Positions 42,159 through 54,414 of a stretch of 64,000 nt of DNA are shown in pieces (position 1 is the stretch's first letter; every line of letters starts with the position of its first letter). The stretch comes from Gnomoniopsis sp. IMI 355080 (taxonomy: Eukaryota > Ascomycota > Sordariomycetes > Diaporthales > Gnomoniaceae). Location: contig JAPEVC010000028.1 of assembly GCA_027946555.1 (NCBI GenBank), positions 1 through 64,000 of the forward strand, read 5' to 3'. Made by a program: the position numbers and the translations under genes. A model generated the notes under the pieces. It made no database searches, was not told the origin of the DNA, and was given only the letters and a program-made list of their open reading frames with translations.

Positions 42159-44263
42159 TCAGCCCTCGGTCACCTGTAAGAATCCGTCATAGTAATTGTC
42201 AAGCCATTGAGCTGCTTTCGAAGCTGCACTCATATCCGTGATGTCGAACTTCTTCATAGAACCAACGTAGCCGTCAGGGCGAATGTTAAGCAGGGCAACT
42301 TCCTCCGTTGCCAGACTTCCCATCCATTTGTGAACGCAATATTGGCCTCTGGTGTCATGCGCTGCAATGTTATCCAGATAGACCGTCCATTTACTCCTGT
42401 TTAGCAGAGGCGGCAAAGAAGCTAGCTCGAAATCGCCTTTTGCCGTGGATGCTGTAGTAAAGTCAGCAAAGCTTCCGTGATGCGCCATGGAAATTTGGGT
42501 GACACGGGTAGTTGGCCTTCAGGTGAGATCGCAGTCTTTTACTCACTAATAAGAGCGAAAGTGAACAAGTTGCTCCACGTGATATATCTCTCTGGTCTGT
42601 AGTAGGTGTCTTTGGCTCTCGAAGGCCTAGGTCTTAGCATGTATGACTTGTTTGCAGCAACCGAGAGTTGTGAGATCATCGACGAAGGCGATAGAACATG
42701 GTCGCTGAAATTGCTAAGGAACGTAGACGCTTTGTTAACATCAGCCAGGATGAATACGCGGAACTGGCCCAGAACCGGTATGTCAAGTTGAATGTCTACG
42801 GGGTTGTCGTCGATATACCGTGTCACCTTTGCTGGAGGTAAGTTTCGACCCGGTCGTGCCTCTCCCTTCCGCACGTGGCCATTCTGCAATTCACTACCTG
42901 GCATGGCATCTGCGATGTTCAAGATGTTCTCTGCGTACTCTGCTCCGACGCCAGAGATGAAGCCGATGTTTGTCCGAAAGTTTTGAGCCAGTGCTTGAGC
43001 GTCACCGCCTGCAATGCTATTGGCATGCTCATAATCGAAATCGATTAGGTCATGCGCAATTTTCTTCCTCTCCATCTCATAAGTCCTCAGCAGATTTTGC
43101 TTCTTCGCAAGGCCGCGTACCGCTAAGTTCAACTTCCAACCAAGGTTCCACGAGTCATGCATGCTCGTGTTCATTCCCTGTGCAGCCTTTGGGCTGTGTG
43201 TATGGCTCGCATCACCAGCGACTGCTTATAGTCAGATATCTGGTGGGAACTGTACAGCGTGACTAGAACAATAATACTCACTAAATACCTGAGGATGACA
43301 CGAGATATCCTCGGATGCATCGCTAAAACGTGCGGCTACTCGCTGAGTGACTCGGTAGTTGCCAAACCATTCGATTGACAGCCATTCAAGCCGAAAAGGT
43401 GACATAATTCTGCGTGCTTGTTCCATAACAAACCCCTCATCGATTGATTGTTGATGACTTCTGATTTCGATATAGAACCGGGTTAAATTTCTCTCTCGAG
43501 GAATGATAAGAACCGACCCGTGCTGCTCCGAATAGATCACCGTCTTGCTCCATAGATCTGGGAAATCAGTCTCCAACTCGCCATCCAAGACTCCCCAGTA
43601 TGAGTCGTGTGAGTTCCCTTCTGCATACGTCCCAGGAATACCATGACGCACGCGTGATCGAGCTCCGTCGCAGCCGACTAGGTAGTCGGCCTGGATGATT
43701 GCTTCCAAACCATCCAACCTCTTAACCACGGCTGTGAGTGCTCTCTCTTTTTGTTCCCCGGACTGGTAACTGAATCGTTCAAATTTTTGCCCTCGCTGGA
43801 CCTCGAACCCGCTTTGCCTCAGATCCTCGACAAACATTCCCTCCACCATTCCCTGATGGCAAAGGAGTATGAAAGGGTGCAGGAGATCGACAGCACCTGC
43901 TGGGTAGTGGACTTCACGTCCGACGCGTTGGAGTTCAGGCTGGCCATTACTGTCAATCCCTGATCGCCACATGCAAATATCAAAGACTTTAACACCAGTG
44001 TCGAGAAGATCTTGGCCGAGCCGTAGCATTAAGAAGGTCTCAATGGTCTTGGGTTGCAATCCATCTGCACGGCCGACAGCTGTTTGATCAGGTCTATCGT
44101 CCACAACATTCACTTTGATGCCAAATCTTGCGAGAATCGCCCTGGAGCGCTTCCAGTTAGCAGTGCTCCTGTCAAACCGTATTTCAGACTCTTACGATAG
44201 CATGATACCTGCTGGTCCTGCTCCCACGACGCACACATCGCAAGTCTTTGTTGACGGTTCCAT
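42159..44263 (-). CDS. hxnV: Phenol-hydroxylase-type FAD monooxygenase (HxnV-like)
   Basis: Starts at ATG 44263 with MEPSTKTCDVCVVGAGPAG (FAD GxGxxG). A short intron then leads to AILARFGIKVNVVDDRP. The second exon has GRADGLQPKTIETF, ADYLVGCDGARSRVR (DG motif) and ends at HPQVF. The third begins IAGDASHTHSPKAAQGMN, the GD motif of the phenol 2-monooxygenase group, and continues MHDSWNLGWKLNLAVRG. The last exon (42488-42159) is the thioredoxin-like C-terminal domain with VLLNIRPDGYVG. About 620 residues, normal for the family. In A. nidulans HxnV hydroxylates 2,5-dihydroxypyridine to a trihydroxypyridine. Alternative: 3-hydroxybenzoate 4-monooxygenase, excluded only by context. Confidence 0.85.
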
Positions 44264-45143
44264 GGTATCGTTCCTACCAATTGCCATGAGGCTCATATTG
44301 GGTCATTGTCTATCATGAAGCAAATGTCTAGTTACGAAAAAAGGGCGTTTATGAAAGAGATAGTTCTCTCGTGTCGACGTAGCTAATAATGCGAAAGCGA
44401 CTGCGATTTCCTCCGGGCCGGTGCTCAGCGGGCATAGATTCCATGAGCCCACCTTTCACAACATCAAGTCATCATCTCACTCTTCTCGCATCTGAATCCA
44501 GGTGTTTCCACGATGTCATTGTGCGGCATTCCTCGGTAGTGCAATCAGGACCCAGTGCGGACACAAAGCTGCGATCCCGGACTTGCCACCCCACTTTTGA
44601 GCACTCCCGTGATTGCCTACCTACTTACCTGCCAAGGTACCTTCTGGGTACCTAGGTAGGTATCTAGATATGCTAGGCCTCGATCTGCGAGCCAAATTCA
44701 CTCCTGCACGGCACGGTCATGGACGCCGAAGATGCATGGCCCCATGGCCCAGGAAGGCTAACAGCGTCGTATGCGACCCCCCAAGAACCAAATCCTTGTT
44801 ACCTCGGAACGAACCTTTGAAAGGTTTCCACATAACTTCTAACTTGCGTGATGTGTATAGCTTTCTTTCGACCAAGCGACGGGACCGACCCTCGGCCCAA
44901 GACACTTTCAAATTCTGGGAAACGTCCTGGGGTCCGAATGGCAGAGACGCTCGACCATCAATGAACACTTGGATGCGCCTTACGGTATTCTGATTCTCCT
45001 TCCTTTTTGGAGACATGGCTTTACCCTAGTTCTTGCTCGAGAAGCTTGTCGAATTGTAAACTCGTAGGTAAAGTGGTCATATGAAGGGTGAATGGTTTAA
45101 ACTATCTTCCAGCCTACTATCTGGCAAACTGGCATACATATGT
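44264..45143. other. Intergenic stretch between hxnV and hxnW
   Basis: Contains a CCTACCTACTTACC...GGTACCTAGGTAGGTA patch at about 44617-44662 with the palindrome TACCTAGGTA at 44649-44658. No gene recognised. Confidence 0.5.
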
Positions 45144-45962
45144 TTACCACTTGATGACACCTCCATCCACCACAATGTCTGAACCAATGCAATACATGCT
45201 AGCATCACTGGCAAGAAAAACACATGCACCTTTAATATCATCTGGCTCAGCCACGCGCCCCAGCATCACCTCATCTTTCCAACCCTCCAATAGATGTGGG
45301 AACGGTGCCGTCATCTCCGTCCGGACGTAGCCTGGACTCACTGAATTGACCCGGATACCATATTTTGTAAGCTCTGCTGCCATGGGCGGCACCATTGCTT
45401 TCACTGCACCCTTGGTCCCGCAGTAGGCACTCGACTTTTGCGATCGAATGGCAATATAAGATGCCATTGACGCTATAAGAATGATACTACCGTGCTTTGT
45501 ACCATTTCCAATCATTTGCTTGGCTGCCAATTGGGCTGTAAAGTACAGGCCTTTGCAATTGACGTCGAACAAACGGTCGAATTCAGACTCGGTGGTCTCA
45601 AGGAACCCAACGTTCTTATTCACTCCTGCACAAGCCACAAGTATATCCAACTTTGCATCGAATTCAGCTTTGAGCTTTGCGAAACCGGCCTCAACACTGG
45701 ATAGTGATGTCACATCAACCTCGTAAAATTTAGTTCGAACGCCGTAATCAAGTGTGAGCTGAGCAAACGCAGGTGACGCTGGAATAATATCGAATATGGC
45801 GATGTCAGCACCTGCTTCGGCCAGGCCTTGGGCAAACGCCAGGCCACACCCCCTGGCACCACCTGTGATGAGAGCAATCCGCCCTTTCAAAGAGAACTAT
45901 GAGTTGAAGGCATTAGCTCGAGTACATCCAAGTTTCGTGCCGCGTGAATTTACTTTGGACAT
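45144..45962 (-). CDS. hxnW: Short-chain dehydrogenase/reductase (HxnW-like)
   Basis: A 9-nt first exon (45962-45954, Met-Ser-Lys) is joined to 45896-45144. Without it the frame would lack an ATG before FSLKGRIALITGG; an internal ATG at 45890 is the alternative start. 253 residues. Classical SDR motifs: TGGARGCG for NAD(P), VACAGVN, the catalytic Ser in IASMASYIA, YCGTK with the Tyr and Lys, and SPGYVRTEM. The C-terminus GSDIVVDGG is standard. In A. nidulans HxnW is the ketoreductase of the ring-reduction stage of nicotinate breakdown. SDRs are promiscuous, so the role depends on the cluster setting. Confidence 0.8.
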
Positions 45963-46852
45963 GATGCTCGAATAGGTCGAGACTCTTCGAAATGTAACCG
46001 GTCCACGACTGACTTCCTAGTTGTGGATTCAAAGGTGCCTCTGCAAATTTTACCCAAGGTAGAAGAGGCCCAATAGAAGATTAACCGGACTGAGCCAACA
46101 TTTTCGGTTCAGTGTTCAGGATATACCTACTTAGGTACATACTCGGAATAGGTAGGTTCTGAAATCACCGAAGATTGCCGCCGTCCCAAAGCACATGCAT
46201 CACAACGGCTCTTGGCCAAGCTGAAAGCTGATTGTGACATCTTGCAATGACTCAACGTTCAGTTTCTGCAGGACGTACAGTACTCAGGTGAAGTGTGTGA
46301 CATAAGATAACGGAGGAGAAGGAAGATGAAGTCATGCTCTTGCTACATTGATTGTGAATGATCTAGACTTCTGCCAGAGAACACAGTTCCTCACAGCAAG
46401 GGTGGGAAGAGTGGGGGGCAGGCTCTCCGCAATGGCCTGTTATCTCCCATATTTCCGTGGGCGGCATGGATCTCGTATAGTACGGGCACAGCGGACATGA
46501 TACTCTCAGGTATGACCAACCGCATGCATGGATTAGGTTTACCGGCAACTGTAAGTACCGTAGACCACCTACTGTCCATGAAATGAGTACAGACCTAGGT
46601 AGGTATGCAGCAGCCCACCAACTTGGTCTCTGTCGCCATGCCACAGTGACCTTCATTCACGTCCTCACCAGCACTCGGTTGCCTCAAATACAACGTCAAT
46701 ATTGTGAACCGGCTTACTTAATCTCGTTGAATTTAATTCTACCTACAATTTGAAACTTATGTTATCACTGCGCCTATCTCCCCTACACGTATCAATCTAA
46801 AGCTACAACACCAAAATCATCAATTCTCTCGACAGTGAGTGTGAACATTCAG
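45963..46852. promoter_or_regulatory. Divergent promoter between hxnW and hxnM
   Basis: 890 bp between start codons. Includes two CCTAGGTAGG-type patches (about 46121-46160 and 46591-46606). A short open frame at 46363-46656 has no family feature. No regulator site can be named with confidence. Confidence 0.45.
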
Positions 46853-48095
46853 ATGGGTAAAAAGGAAATCCTCGTCTGGTGAGTTTTTCTCTGTATCTTG
46901 GCACCGTCAAATAGATTTTACTAACAGTCCCAAGCTATGGCGTAGACATTGACGCCGTCGCGGGCTGGCTTGGGAGCTATGGAGGCGAGGACAGCACTAG
47001 CGATATCAGCCGCGGTAAGTTGTGTTGATATTGAAAACAAGATCATTGATCTAATCTTCCCCTCCAAGGAATATGGGCTGGGACCGTCGGTACCCGTCGT
47101 CTGTTGAAACTATTCGAAAAATACAACATTAAAGCCTCATGGTTCATTCCAGGTCACTCCCTAGAAACGTTTCCTGATGAATGCGCAATGGTGCGTGATG
47201 CTGGCCACGAGATTGGCCTTCACGGATACAGTCACGAGAACCCCTCGGATATGACAATTGAACAGCAAAAAGACGTGTTAGATAAGACTTGGAAAATGCT
47301 CACAGACTTCTGTGGCAAGCCTCCCAGGGGAAGCGTGGCTCCATGGTGGGAAACAAGTAAGGAAGGGACGGAGTTGATGCTGAGTTATGGCATTGAATAT
47401 GATCATTCCATGTCTCACCATGACTGTCAAGCGTACTGGTTGCGCACCGGAGATACTTGGACCAAGATCGACTATAAGAAGAACGCAGAAAGTTGGATGA
47501 AGCCTCTGGTCAAAGGCCAGGAGACGGGACTTGTTGAGATTCCTGGTTCCTGGTATATTGATGATTTACCTCCGATGATGTTCATCAAAAACTCGGCCAA
47601 TTCACATGGATGGGTCAACCCAAGGTGAGCCGAGGAAATTCCAACATTAGGCCATATCACAACATTCCCGAAGCTGATTGACACTTACTAGGGACATTGA
47701 GGACATTTGGAAAGATCATTTTGATTATTTCTACAGAGAATATGGTAGGTAACCTCAATTTGGCTTTCGAATCTTCCGATGAATTGATTACCAATTACTT
47801 TGCAGACGAATTCATTTTCCCAATGACAATCCATCCCGACGTATCCGGGCGGCCACACGTGCTGCTGATGCACGAACGCATTATTGAGCATATCAACAAG
47901 CATGAGGGTGTGAGATGGGTTACTATGGCCGAGGTAATGATCCATCCAATGCTTTCTCATTGACGAAGAATACTGAAACTACGTGTCTAGATGTCTGATC
48001 ATTTCAAGGCTAAGAATAATCCTGCTCCAGGAGCAATGATGCCAGCTGATGCGAATGAAGTTATGCTCAAGTACCACGCTTCCAAAGATGAGTGA
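46853..48095 (+). CDS. hxnM: Polysaccharide-deacetylase-like cyclic imide hydrolase (HxnM-like)
   Basis: Multi-exon gene: 46853-46878 (MGKKEILV), a second short exon with YGVDIDAVAGWLGSYGGED, a main exon ending HGWVNPR, a small exon DIEDIWKDHFDYFYREY, then DEFIFPMTIHPDVSGRPHV, and a last exon MSDHFKAKNNPAPG up to 48095. About 300 residues. The metal site of the NodB fold is visible: VDIDA, and HGYSHENP with two His; APWWE follows. This subgroup includes HpPgdA of Helicobacter and cyclic imidases. In A. nidulans HxnM opens a cyclic imide late in nicotinate breakdown, giving an amide that the amidase HxnN hydrolyses. The DIDAVAGWLGSYGGED block is strongly diagnostic. No signal peptide, so it is intracellular. 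Confidence 0.85.
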
Positions 48096-48384
48096 GGTGT
48101 TAGCCTGTAGCCAGGTTGTTCAATTTTCGTAGTGGTTGTTTGGCAATCCATCCTGATCCCTTTGTCCGCCTCCCATATCGTGAATTGTCGACTGGGGGTT
48201 GCTCACCTCAGAGTGGTGGCCCAGAAAGAACAAACTAATAGGTGTACACACGCGCAGGCCGGGGACTTAGCCTGTAATCCCTGGGCAATGGACATATCTT
48301 CGAGATTAGATTACGGGAGTGTCTTCCTGCAAGGGTACAATAGGATATAATACCTTCCTGTCAAGTCCGTACTTCTTCCTTGTC

Positions 48385-50219
48385 CTATACAAAGTACCTC
48401 CAGCGCGGATCCCGCGTACCCAAGTCGCGCATGGTACTCATATGTACGTCTCCGGCTTTCAGAACGACATTCTGTTCTTTGTCCCTTTTTCTATTCTCCT
48501 TTCGCATCCAAAGCCCCATACATAGTGTGGAAATTATGCAAATGATGTTACAAGAAGCTGTTGCCGCCAGGGTCGGAATATAGCGGGGGGCGTATGTAGT
48601 CCGGAATGTGGCCGCGGATATGATGCCCGCAAGATTGCCCAGGCCCACGAGGAATCCAGTGGTTGCAGCTCGAGAAGTCTCTTGCGGATTGTTATTATTA
48701 TGCCATGAATGTACCAAGCAGCTTGGAATGTAGGCACCGCTACATAATAAGAAGCAAGCGAAATATGCGGCCCCGATGTCGCTGCTGTGCTTGGCTGGAG
48801 GTATAGCAGCTAGGATGACGAGACCCACCAGGCTGAGCGACAGAGCACCGACAATATGGAATGTGCGCTCCCGATTCTGATCAGAGCTTCGCGTGACGAT
48901 GAGGAGAACCACGAATCCCACTAAATTCGGAGGGACGGTGAGGAGGTTCGTAACAACCGTCCCAAATCCCAGCCGGTTTAGAATCAAAGGGAGGAAATTC
49001 GCAGTGGTCGAGAATGCCACAGGATAGGTGAAGCTAATGACGCACCAAACTGCGAATTTCCAGTCATTCCAATTGCGAAAGCAGTCTTGAAGTTTAAATC
49101 GATCTCCGATGCTGCCAGAGCCATCTCTCAGATGCCTGAACTCAGCGATAGCTTTTTCTTCTTCATTCAAGAACCAGGCTGTTGATGGGGTGGCAGGAAG
49201 CCAGAAGAACCCTGAAATGCCCAAAATGACCGTTAAGCTACCCTCGATAATAAAAAGCCACATCCAGCCAGTTATTTGAGGATCATGGATTTGAAACACT
49301 CCGAACGCCAGAAGGCCGGAAAATGCGCCAGCAAGCAGGGCACTTCCGAAGAAAAGAGCAATACGGAAGGCCAGCTCTCCTCTGGTGTAAAACAAGGTCA
49401 AATAGAAAATGGCTCCGGCAAAAAATCCAGCTTCGAGTGCACTACATTATACAAATGGCAGTTTTAGCTTTGTGTTACAGTTGAAAGGACGGACAGTCAC
49501 ATGGGACGATACTCACGCGAGGACAAGGCGAACGACAAGTATTCCCGCAAAGTTTGTGCATGCCACTTGCAGTAGCGACATGGCACCCCAACCTGTCATC
49601 AGAAGAGGCAACATGATTTTCCCCGAAAAGCGCTTCGTCAAGACATTAAGTGGCAGGTCGAAAATCGCATTGGGTATGTCTGTTGCGTATAAGGCTGTAA
49701 GCATTCGTCCTTTGCGTCAGGGTGCATTCATCAAGAACATATGTCTCTTAGAATTGCTGAGTCTCCATGACAGTCTACGAAATGTTCAGGTGGAAGTCTC
49801 ACAGAATAACATAACAAGGAGAGAGTACTCCTGTCCAACAAAATGTAGATCTTCGGCGAGTCCATCTGTTTCGGCGTTTCCCAGATTACTCTGTCTGCTG
49901 TGAGTTTATACATGCTTTATGCGGAGAAACCGTGAGTAAGGAATAGAACAGAAAACACCCACTCTATCAATGGAATTGAAAAAGTACATGACACTTAGAA
50001 ACGGCAAAAGCCATATATCAAGCTTTCGCACTATACATGTACCAAGTTAGACTTGGGCACTGCTCACGTAGGTAGTCGGACATGAACAACTTCAAACTGC
50101 TACATACCATATTTTCGCTCGGTGGCGTGGTCCAGAAACAGTCTGTTGGGAGAAGAACGGACTTCTGAACGCGCATCGTCACTGACCGCCAATTGTCCAT
50201 CCTTTTCAAAATCTGACAT
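48385..50219 (-). CDS. hxnP: Major facilitator transporter of the TNA1/allantoate-permease group (HxnP-like)
   Basis: ATG 50219 starts MSDFEKDGQLAVSDD. Introns then join TERKY to VRKLDIWLLPFLSVMYFF, to SNLGNAETDGLAEDLHF, to the block LTALYATDIPNAIFDLPLN, and finally to the 3' exon LTLFYTRGELAFRIALFFG ending at 48385. DIWLLPFL, the SNLGNA block after helix 1 and YTRGELAFRIA are hallmarks of the anion:cation symporter family (allantoate permease, nicotinate permease TNA1). The C-terminus DLGTRDPRWRYFV also fits. A yeast relative imports nicotinate, so nicotinate uptake is the natural role here. About 500 residues and 12 helices expected. Confidence 0.8.
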
Positions 50220-51091
50220 TGTCTAGCTTGAGAGATTGTAAAGTTTACCACCTTGAAACACTGTGCAATGTCGCCTGATAGTCTTAAAAGCGGTTGCGGT
50301 GATGTAAAAGCAACGTGATAGTGTATAAGTTGAATATGAATCAACCGGTCCCGTATGGAAAGTATGCGGCGAAGACTTTGTACAATGTACTTATTGGACG
50401 TGCTGTTCAGTTGTCAACCCAAGACTCATCAGTATATTGCATTGTAAAAGCCCCCAGACGATTCCAAGTTGTAATTCATTGGTGATCGCGGCATTCGGGT
50501 ACACACTTCATTGGTGCGTGTACATATCCCGATCTTATCATGTTGTCTCTGGAGAGTCCGAGGACTGTTGGCGACATAGGGGTACAGAGATACTGGCCAA
50601 TGGTAGACAATCGCTTGCCAGCCCCCTCCCAAGTCCAAAAAGGTGTTGCAAGCTCTTATCACGCTCAAGAGTGGGGTGGTGTTGCAAATGCATCACGCTT
50701 ACTATCTTCGCCCCCGACCTCGAGCACACTCCCCAAAAGAACAATGCAGATGGTTCTTGCGGCATAGGTGTAGCCCGGATCAAATCAAGTTTCTGGGCCC
50801 AGCTACCAACTGCGCTCAGCGGAACTCCTATTTCTCGCCTGTTAGTTCGGTCTGACAGCGGGCTATGCCGGGGCCGGAAAGACATTCACAGTTCATTTTG
50901 AAATGACACCATTCTTGACTGAATTGGGCCCTCCAGGGCTTTATAACACAAAATCACCTTGGGAACACGCCTGGTTGACACAGACCGAGGTTACAAGGGA
51001 AGGATAGCTATGTACTAGTAAACTTGTAATTTAATAAATAGCAGCAAATAATGACGACACCCTTTCAAAAAAACCGTCTATGATGTAAGGG
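50220..51091. other. Intergenic stretch between hxnP and hxnY
   Basis: Promoter of hxnP on the left, 3' flank of hxnY on the right. Frames of 115-154 codons at 50437-50901 overlap on both strands, lack motifs and are rejected. Confidence 0.4.
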
Positions 51092-52284
51092 TTATGCCGC
51101 TGAAATTGGAACCTTGTTTCGAACAGTCTCTAAACCCTGGGACCCATTGTTGGCAACGGCGGTCTCAAGGCCCTGTTTATAAAGCTGAGCCCGGCCATAT
51201 GACTGCGCATATGAAGCAGACACGGCTTCTTGTACAGTAACTGGGGGAAACTTCGCACGTTCCTCAGAGCGCTTACATGTTGGAATACACTCCACTACAT
51301 AATCCGGATTGCCAGATACAAATAGCGGGATGGAGTAGCGCTCTTTGCCGGACTTGTTGATCACCCTATGGACGTTGCTTTTGTACTTCTCATTCGTCCA
51401 TCGGGACATGAGATTGCCCAGGTTGATTACGAGCGCTCCTTCTATCGGCTCGACCTAGCATTCTATGTCAGCACATGTATGCAAGTTGGATGAAAGCAGC
51501 ACGAGATACTTACATCGATCCAAGAGCCGGAGTGCTGATCCCAGACTTGCAGCCCATCTACCTTGTCTTGCAATAGGATCGTGATGGCCCCAAAGTCTGT
51601 ATGGGCACCGATGCCCCGTGACAACTTCTCGTCCGCGTCCGGGGGCTGGGGCGGATAATGTAGGAGGCGCATGGTTGCAACCGCGCCTTGCATGAAATTT
51701 GCGAAATAATCCTCTTTCAGATCTAACGAGAGTGCGAGGACCTTCAACAAGTCTGCTGCTAGGTTTACGGTGGACTTGTAGTATGCCATGGTCTTCTGCG
51801 CGAAGTCTTCGCCCAGAGTTTCGGGCCACTGATTCGGTCCACTGTTAAGCTTTTTGTTGATGAAGTAGGGATGGTCTTGTGAGATGTCGTCGCCAATGTA
51901 GAACCCTTCTTTCAGCTCCGGTTGAGTCCCCTCTTCCAGTATCTGTGATCGCAGCATTTCGTAGCCACGGTTCCAAGTATTGTTGTCTTTGGAGACCTTT
52001 TGCTTCTCGTTGAGGTCAAGAGCGAACAGCTTCTTAGCACACTCCATGGCATCTCTCTGCTGCTCAATAGCTACACGGTGGTTCTCAATCTGAAAGAAGC
52101 CATTGTAAAGGCAGCTATCGCGAACCTGATCGACTAATCTCTGTCTCACCACCGTGTCCCGGGAGTAAAAGTCTAATGTAAAACATGTTAAGTCTTTGGT
52201 CTTCGCTATATTCTTGCATTTTCTTTTTTGGAGAATATATACGCACTGACCTGCAAAATCGATGAGCGGGATCGTGCTAGACAT
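51092..52284 (-). CDS. hxnY: 2-oxoglutarate/Fe(II) dioxygenase (HxnY-like)
   Basis: Three exons: 52284-52251 (MSSTIPLIDFA), 52172-51514 and 51454-51092, about 351 residues. The first intron (78 nt) has no stop and is a multiple of three, so an unspliced reading is also open, but splicing restores IDFADFYSRDTVVRQRL, the usual start of the isopenicillin-N-synthase-like family. The iron ligands are His and Asp in GAHTDFGAITIL and His in SNVHRVIN; the 2-oxoglutarate Arg is in RYSIPLF. HxnY of A. nidulans belongs to this family and acts in an alternative branch of nicotinate-derivative metabolism. Its exact substrate here is not visible. Confidence 0.85.
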
Positions 52285-53032
52285 CTTGATTGTGTGCTTG
52301 CGGGGACTGATTGGACAATAATTGGTTGGTTTCTCGATACGGGTGACACTTTGAGATATATCATTTCAAGTCAATGGCTCTTGACAAAAGATACTCTGCG
52401 CACAAAACCTTAATCAAGAGGATGCCGGTAATGACTTCGCAAGTCCTTGGCACAACTTTGCACATGGAGGATGGGGTGCTTACAAGCTATCGTCGAACGT
52501 CCAGGTAAGGGCCTGCCTGCCCTTTGGCCTAAAGGGGAGCACTTGAGTGTGACGTTTGTCAGAGCTTGTCAACCGAGCATCCCGTGGTATCGGCCAAGCC
52601 CTTATCTTGCCCAAGTGGTTGCCCTTGTGTGGCACGAAGAGCGTACTAATGTTGTGTTTATCTTGCATCGGTGATTGAAGCAACATGCATGGTGTCCCTC
52701 ACGCACATAATGAGGTGGTCGTCTGATACCGGAACCCCCGTACTGTACGTAGTAGACGCGATACTATTTGTGTAATGTTGCCCCATTCTTGCCCCACCCC
52801 GCTTAGGCTGTCGTCCAGGTGGAGGGTTGCGCTGCACACCCATTCTTCATGAAGTGTGCCGGAAATCGGATATTGACATCCTGTAAGATGAGGGGGGCAA
52901 AGAACCACTCCAAGTTGAGTATACACTGTGACAGATGGGTTGGAGGACTTGTTCTTAACGAGTGTCCCGCCTCTTCAATTTGATTTCTTGTTTGAATCGT
53001 GGGGGCCCATCGAGCCTCGAAGAAGAATCACA
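52285..53032. promoter_or_regulatory. Divergent promoter between hxnY and the Rieske oxygenase
   Basis: About 750 bp shared by two divergent starts. No gene recognised. The open frame of the Rieske gene extends to 52928 but begins with GTG, so the ATG at 53033 is preferred. A shared promoter raises the chance of joint control. Confidence 0.45.
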
Positions 53033-54414
53033 ATGTTGAGATTCCTAGGCCTAGCGCAGAATGAACCAGCCAAGCCTGAGCCCCAGCGAGGGTTGCCAGC
53101 ATCTTGGTATCGTTCACCAGCGATGTACCAACTTGAACGACGCGCCATATTTTCCCAGCGATGGATTCTTGTCACACATTCTCTGAGATTGAATGAAACC
53201 GGCAAGTTCGTTTCGTTCACCTTTGCCAACTTCTCATTCTTCCTTGTCCGCGATCGCTCTGGCAACATCAACGGTTTTCACAACATTTGTCGGCATCGCG
53301 CTTATCCAGTGGTGGAAAAGCGATGTGGGACTGCCAGCATCTTGAGCTGCAAATATCACGGTTGGTCTTATGGCTTCCAAGGAAATCTTGCCAAAGCTCC
53401 GCGCTTCGATGCCGTTCAGGGGTTCGATAAGACTCAGCATGGTCTTTTTCCAATCCATGTCCATACAGACAAGACTGGATTCATTTGGGTCAACCTCGAA
53501 GCTGTTGAGTCGGGTGATACACCAAGCGTGAGGTGGGAAGACCAGTTCCTCAACGTGGATGAGAGCGAAAGAATGACCAAGTTTGATTATAATCAAGAGT
53601 TTGCCTACGATCACGAATGGGAAATGAAACTTGATGCAAACTGGAAAGGACTCATTGAGAACTACAACGAATGTCTACATTGTCCCACCAGTCATCCACT
53701 GATCGCAGGTGTCTCCGATGTGTCGAAGTATCGCGTGGAGCCAAATGGTGAGGTAATTCTGGAACACGAGATAGTAAACAAGGACCAAGGAGAGAAGCAA
53801 TTCCGGAGGTCTATTACATATTTCTATCCAAGCACCTCGGTGACCATCACGTGAGCAAGGTCAAATCTTACATGACGTTGGCGGATGAAAATAGCTAATA
53901 AAATGACAGTGAAAACATGTTCTATATCCAACGGATGATACCAGTCAGCGAGACGACCAGCATCATCGAGAATGAGGTGTACCGACATAAAGATGCTACA
54001 GACGAGGAGTTCGCAAAAATCAACGACTTCTACCATCAAGTCCTTGCAGAGGACAAAGAGCTCTGTGATGGTGCTCAACGCAATATCAACGGGGGAGTAT
54101 ATGTCAACGGAGAGTATCATCCTGACAAAGAAAAGGTACCGGCGCATGCCTCTCTTCCATCTGTTCGTGGCCATGCAACTAATTGTCTTGCTTCTGCCCT
54201 CACAAAGGGTCCCTTACACTTCCAGAAAACGGTCCGCAACGACGTCATGGGGCATCGGAAAAAGGAAGAACTTCATCAAGAGCGAGAAATTTGGCCAGCC
54301 ATGCCGAAACTTGCAGGTGAGATGAACACCGGAAAGTTACAAGAGGAAGAAATGTTCTGTTCGAAATTGGAGTCCGAAAGCTGCTTGGGAAGGAAGCCCG
54401 AGCTCGTTTGGTGA
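53033..54414 (+). CDS. Rieske non-heme iron oxygenase (choline monooxygenase/N-demethylase-like)
   Basis: Exons 53033-53850, 53910-54135 and 54208-54414; the last intron (72 nt) has no stop and is a multiple of three. Start MLRFLGLAQNEPAKP. Rieske [2Fe-2S] site: CRHRAYPVVEKRCG with CKYHGWSYGFQGNLAKAPRF (Cys-X-His and Cys-X2-His). The mononuclear iron site lies in LIENYNECLHCPTSHPL with the two His. The segment after the last intron, GPLHFQKTVRNDVMG, continues the catalytic domain. The size and motifs match the choline monooxygenase-like group, which oxidises quaternary N-methyl compounds. No reductase partner is seen next to it. It lies directly beside hxnY and may be a cluster member. Confidence 0.85.

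Noticed and set aside
50437..50901. Overlapping frames of 115-154 codons on both strands
   Set aside because: No motifs, no splice support, and each is the shadow of the other.
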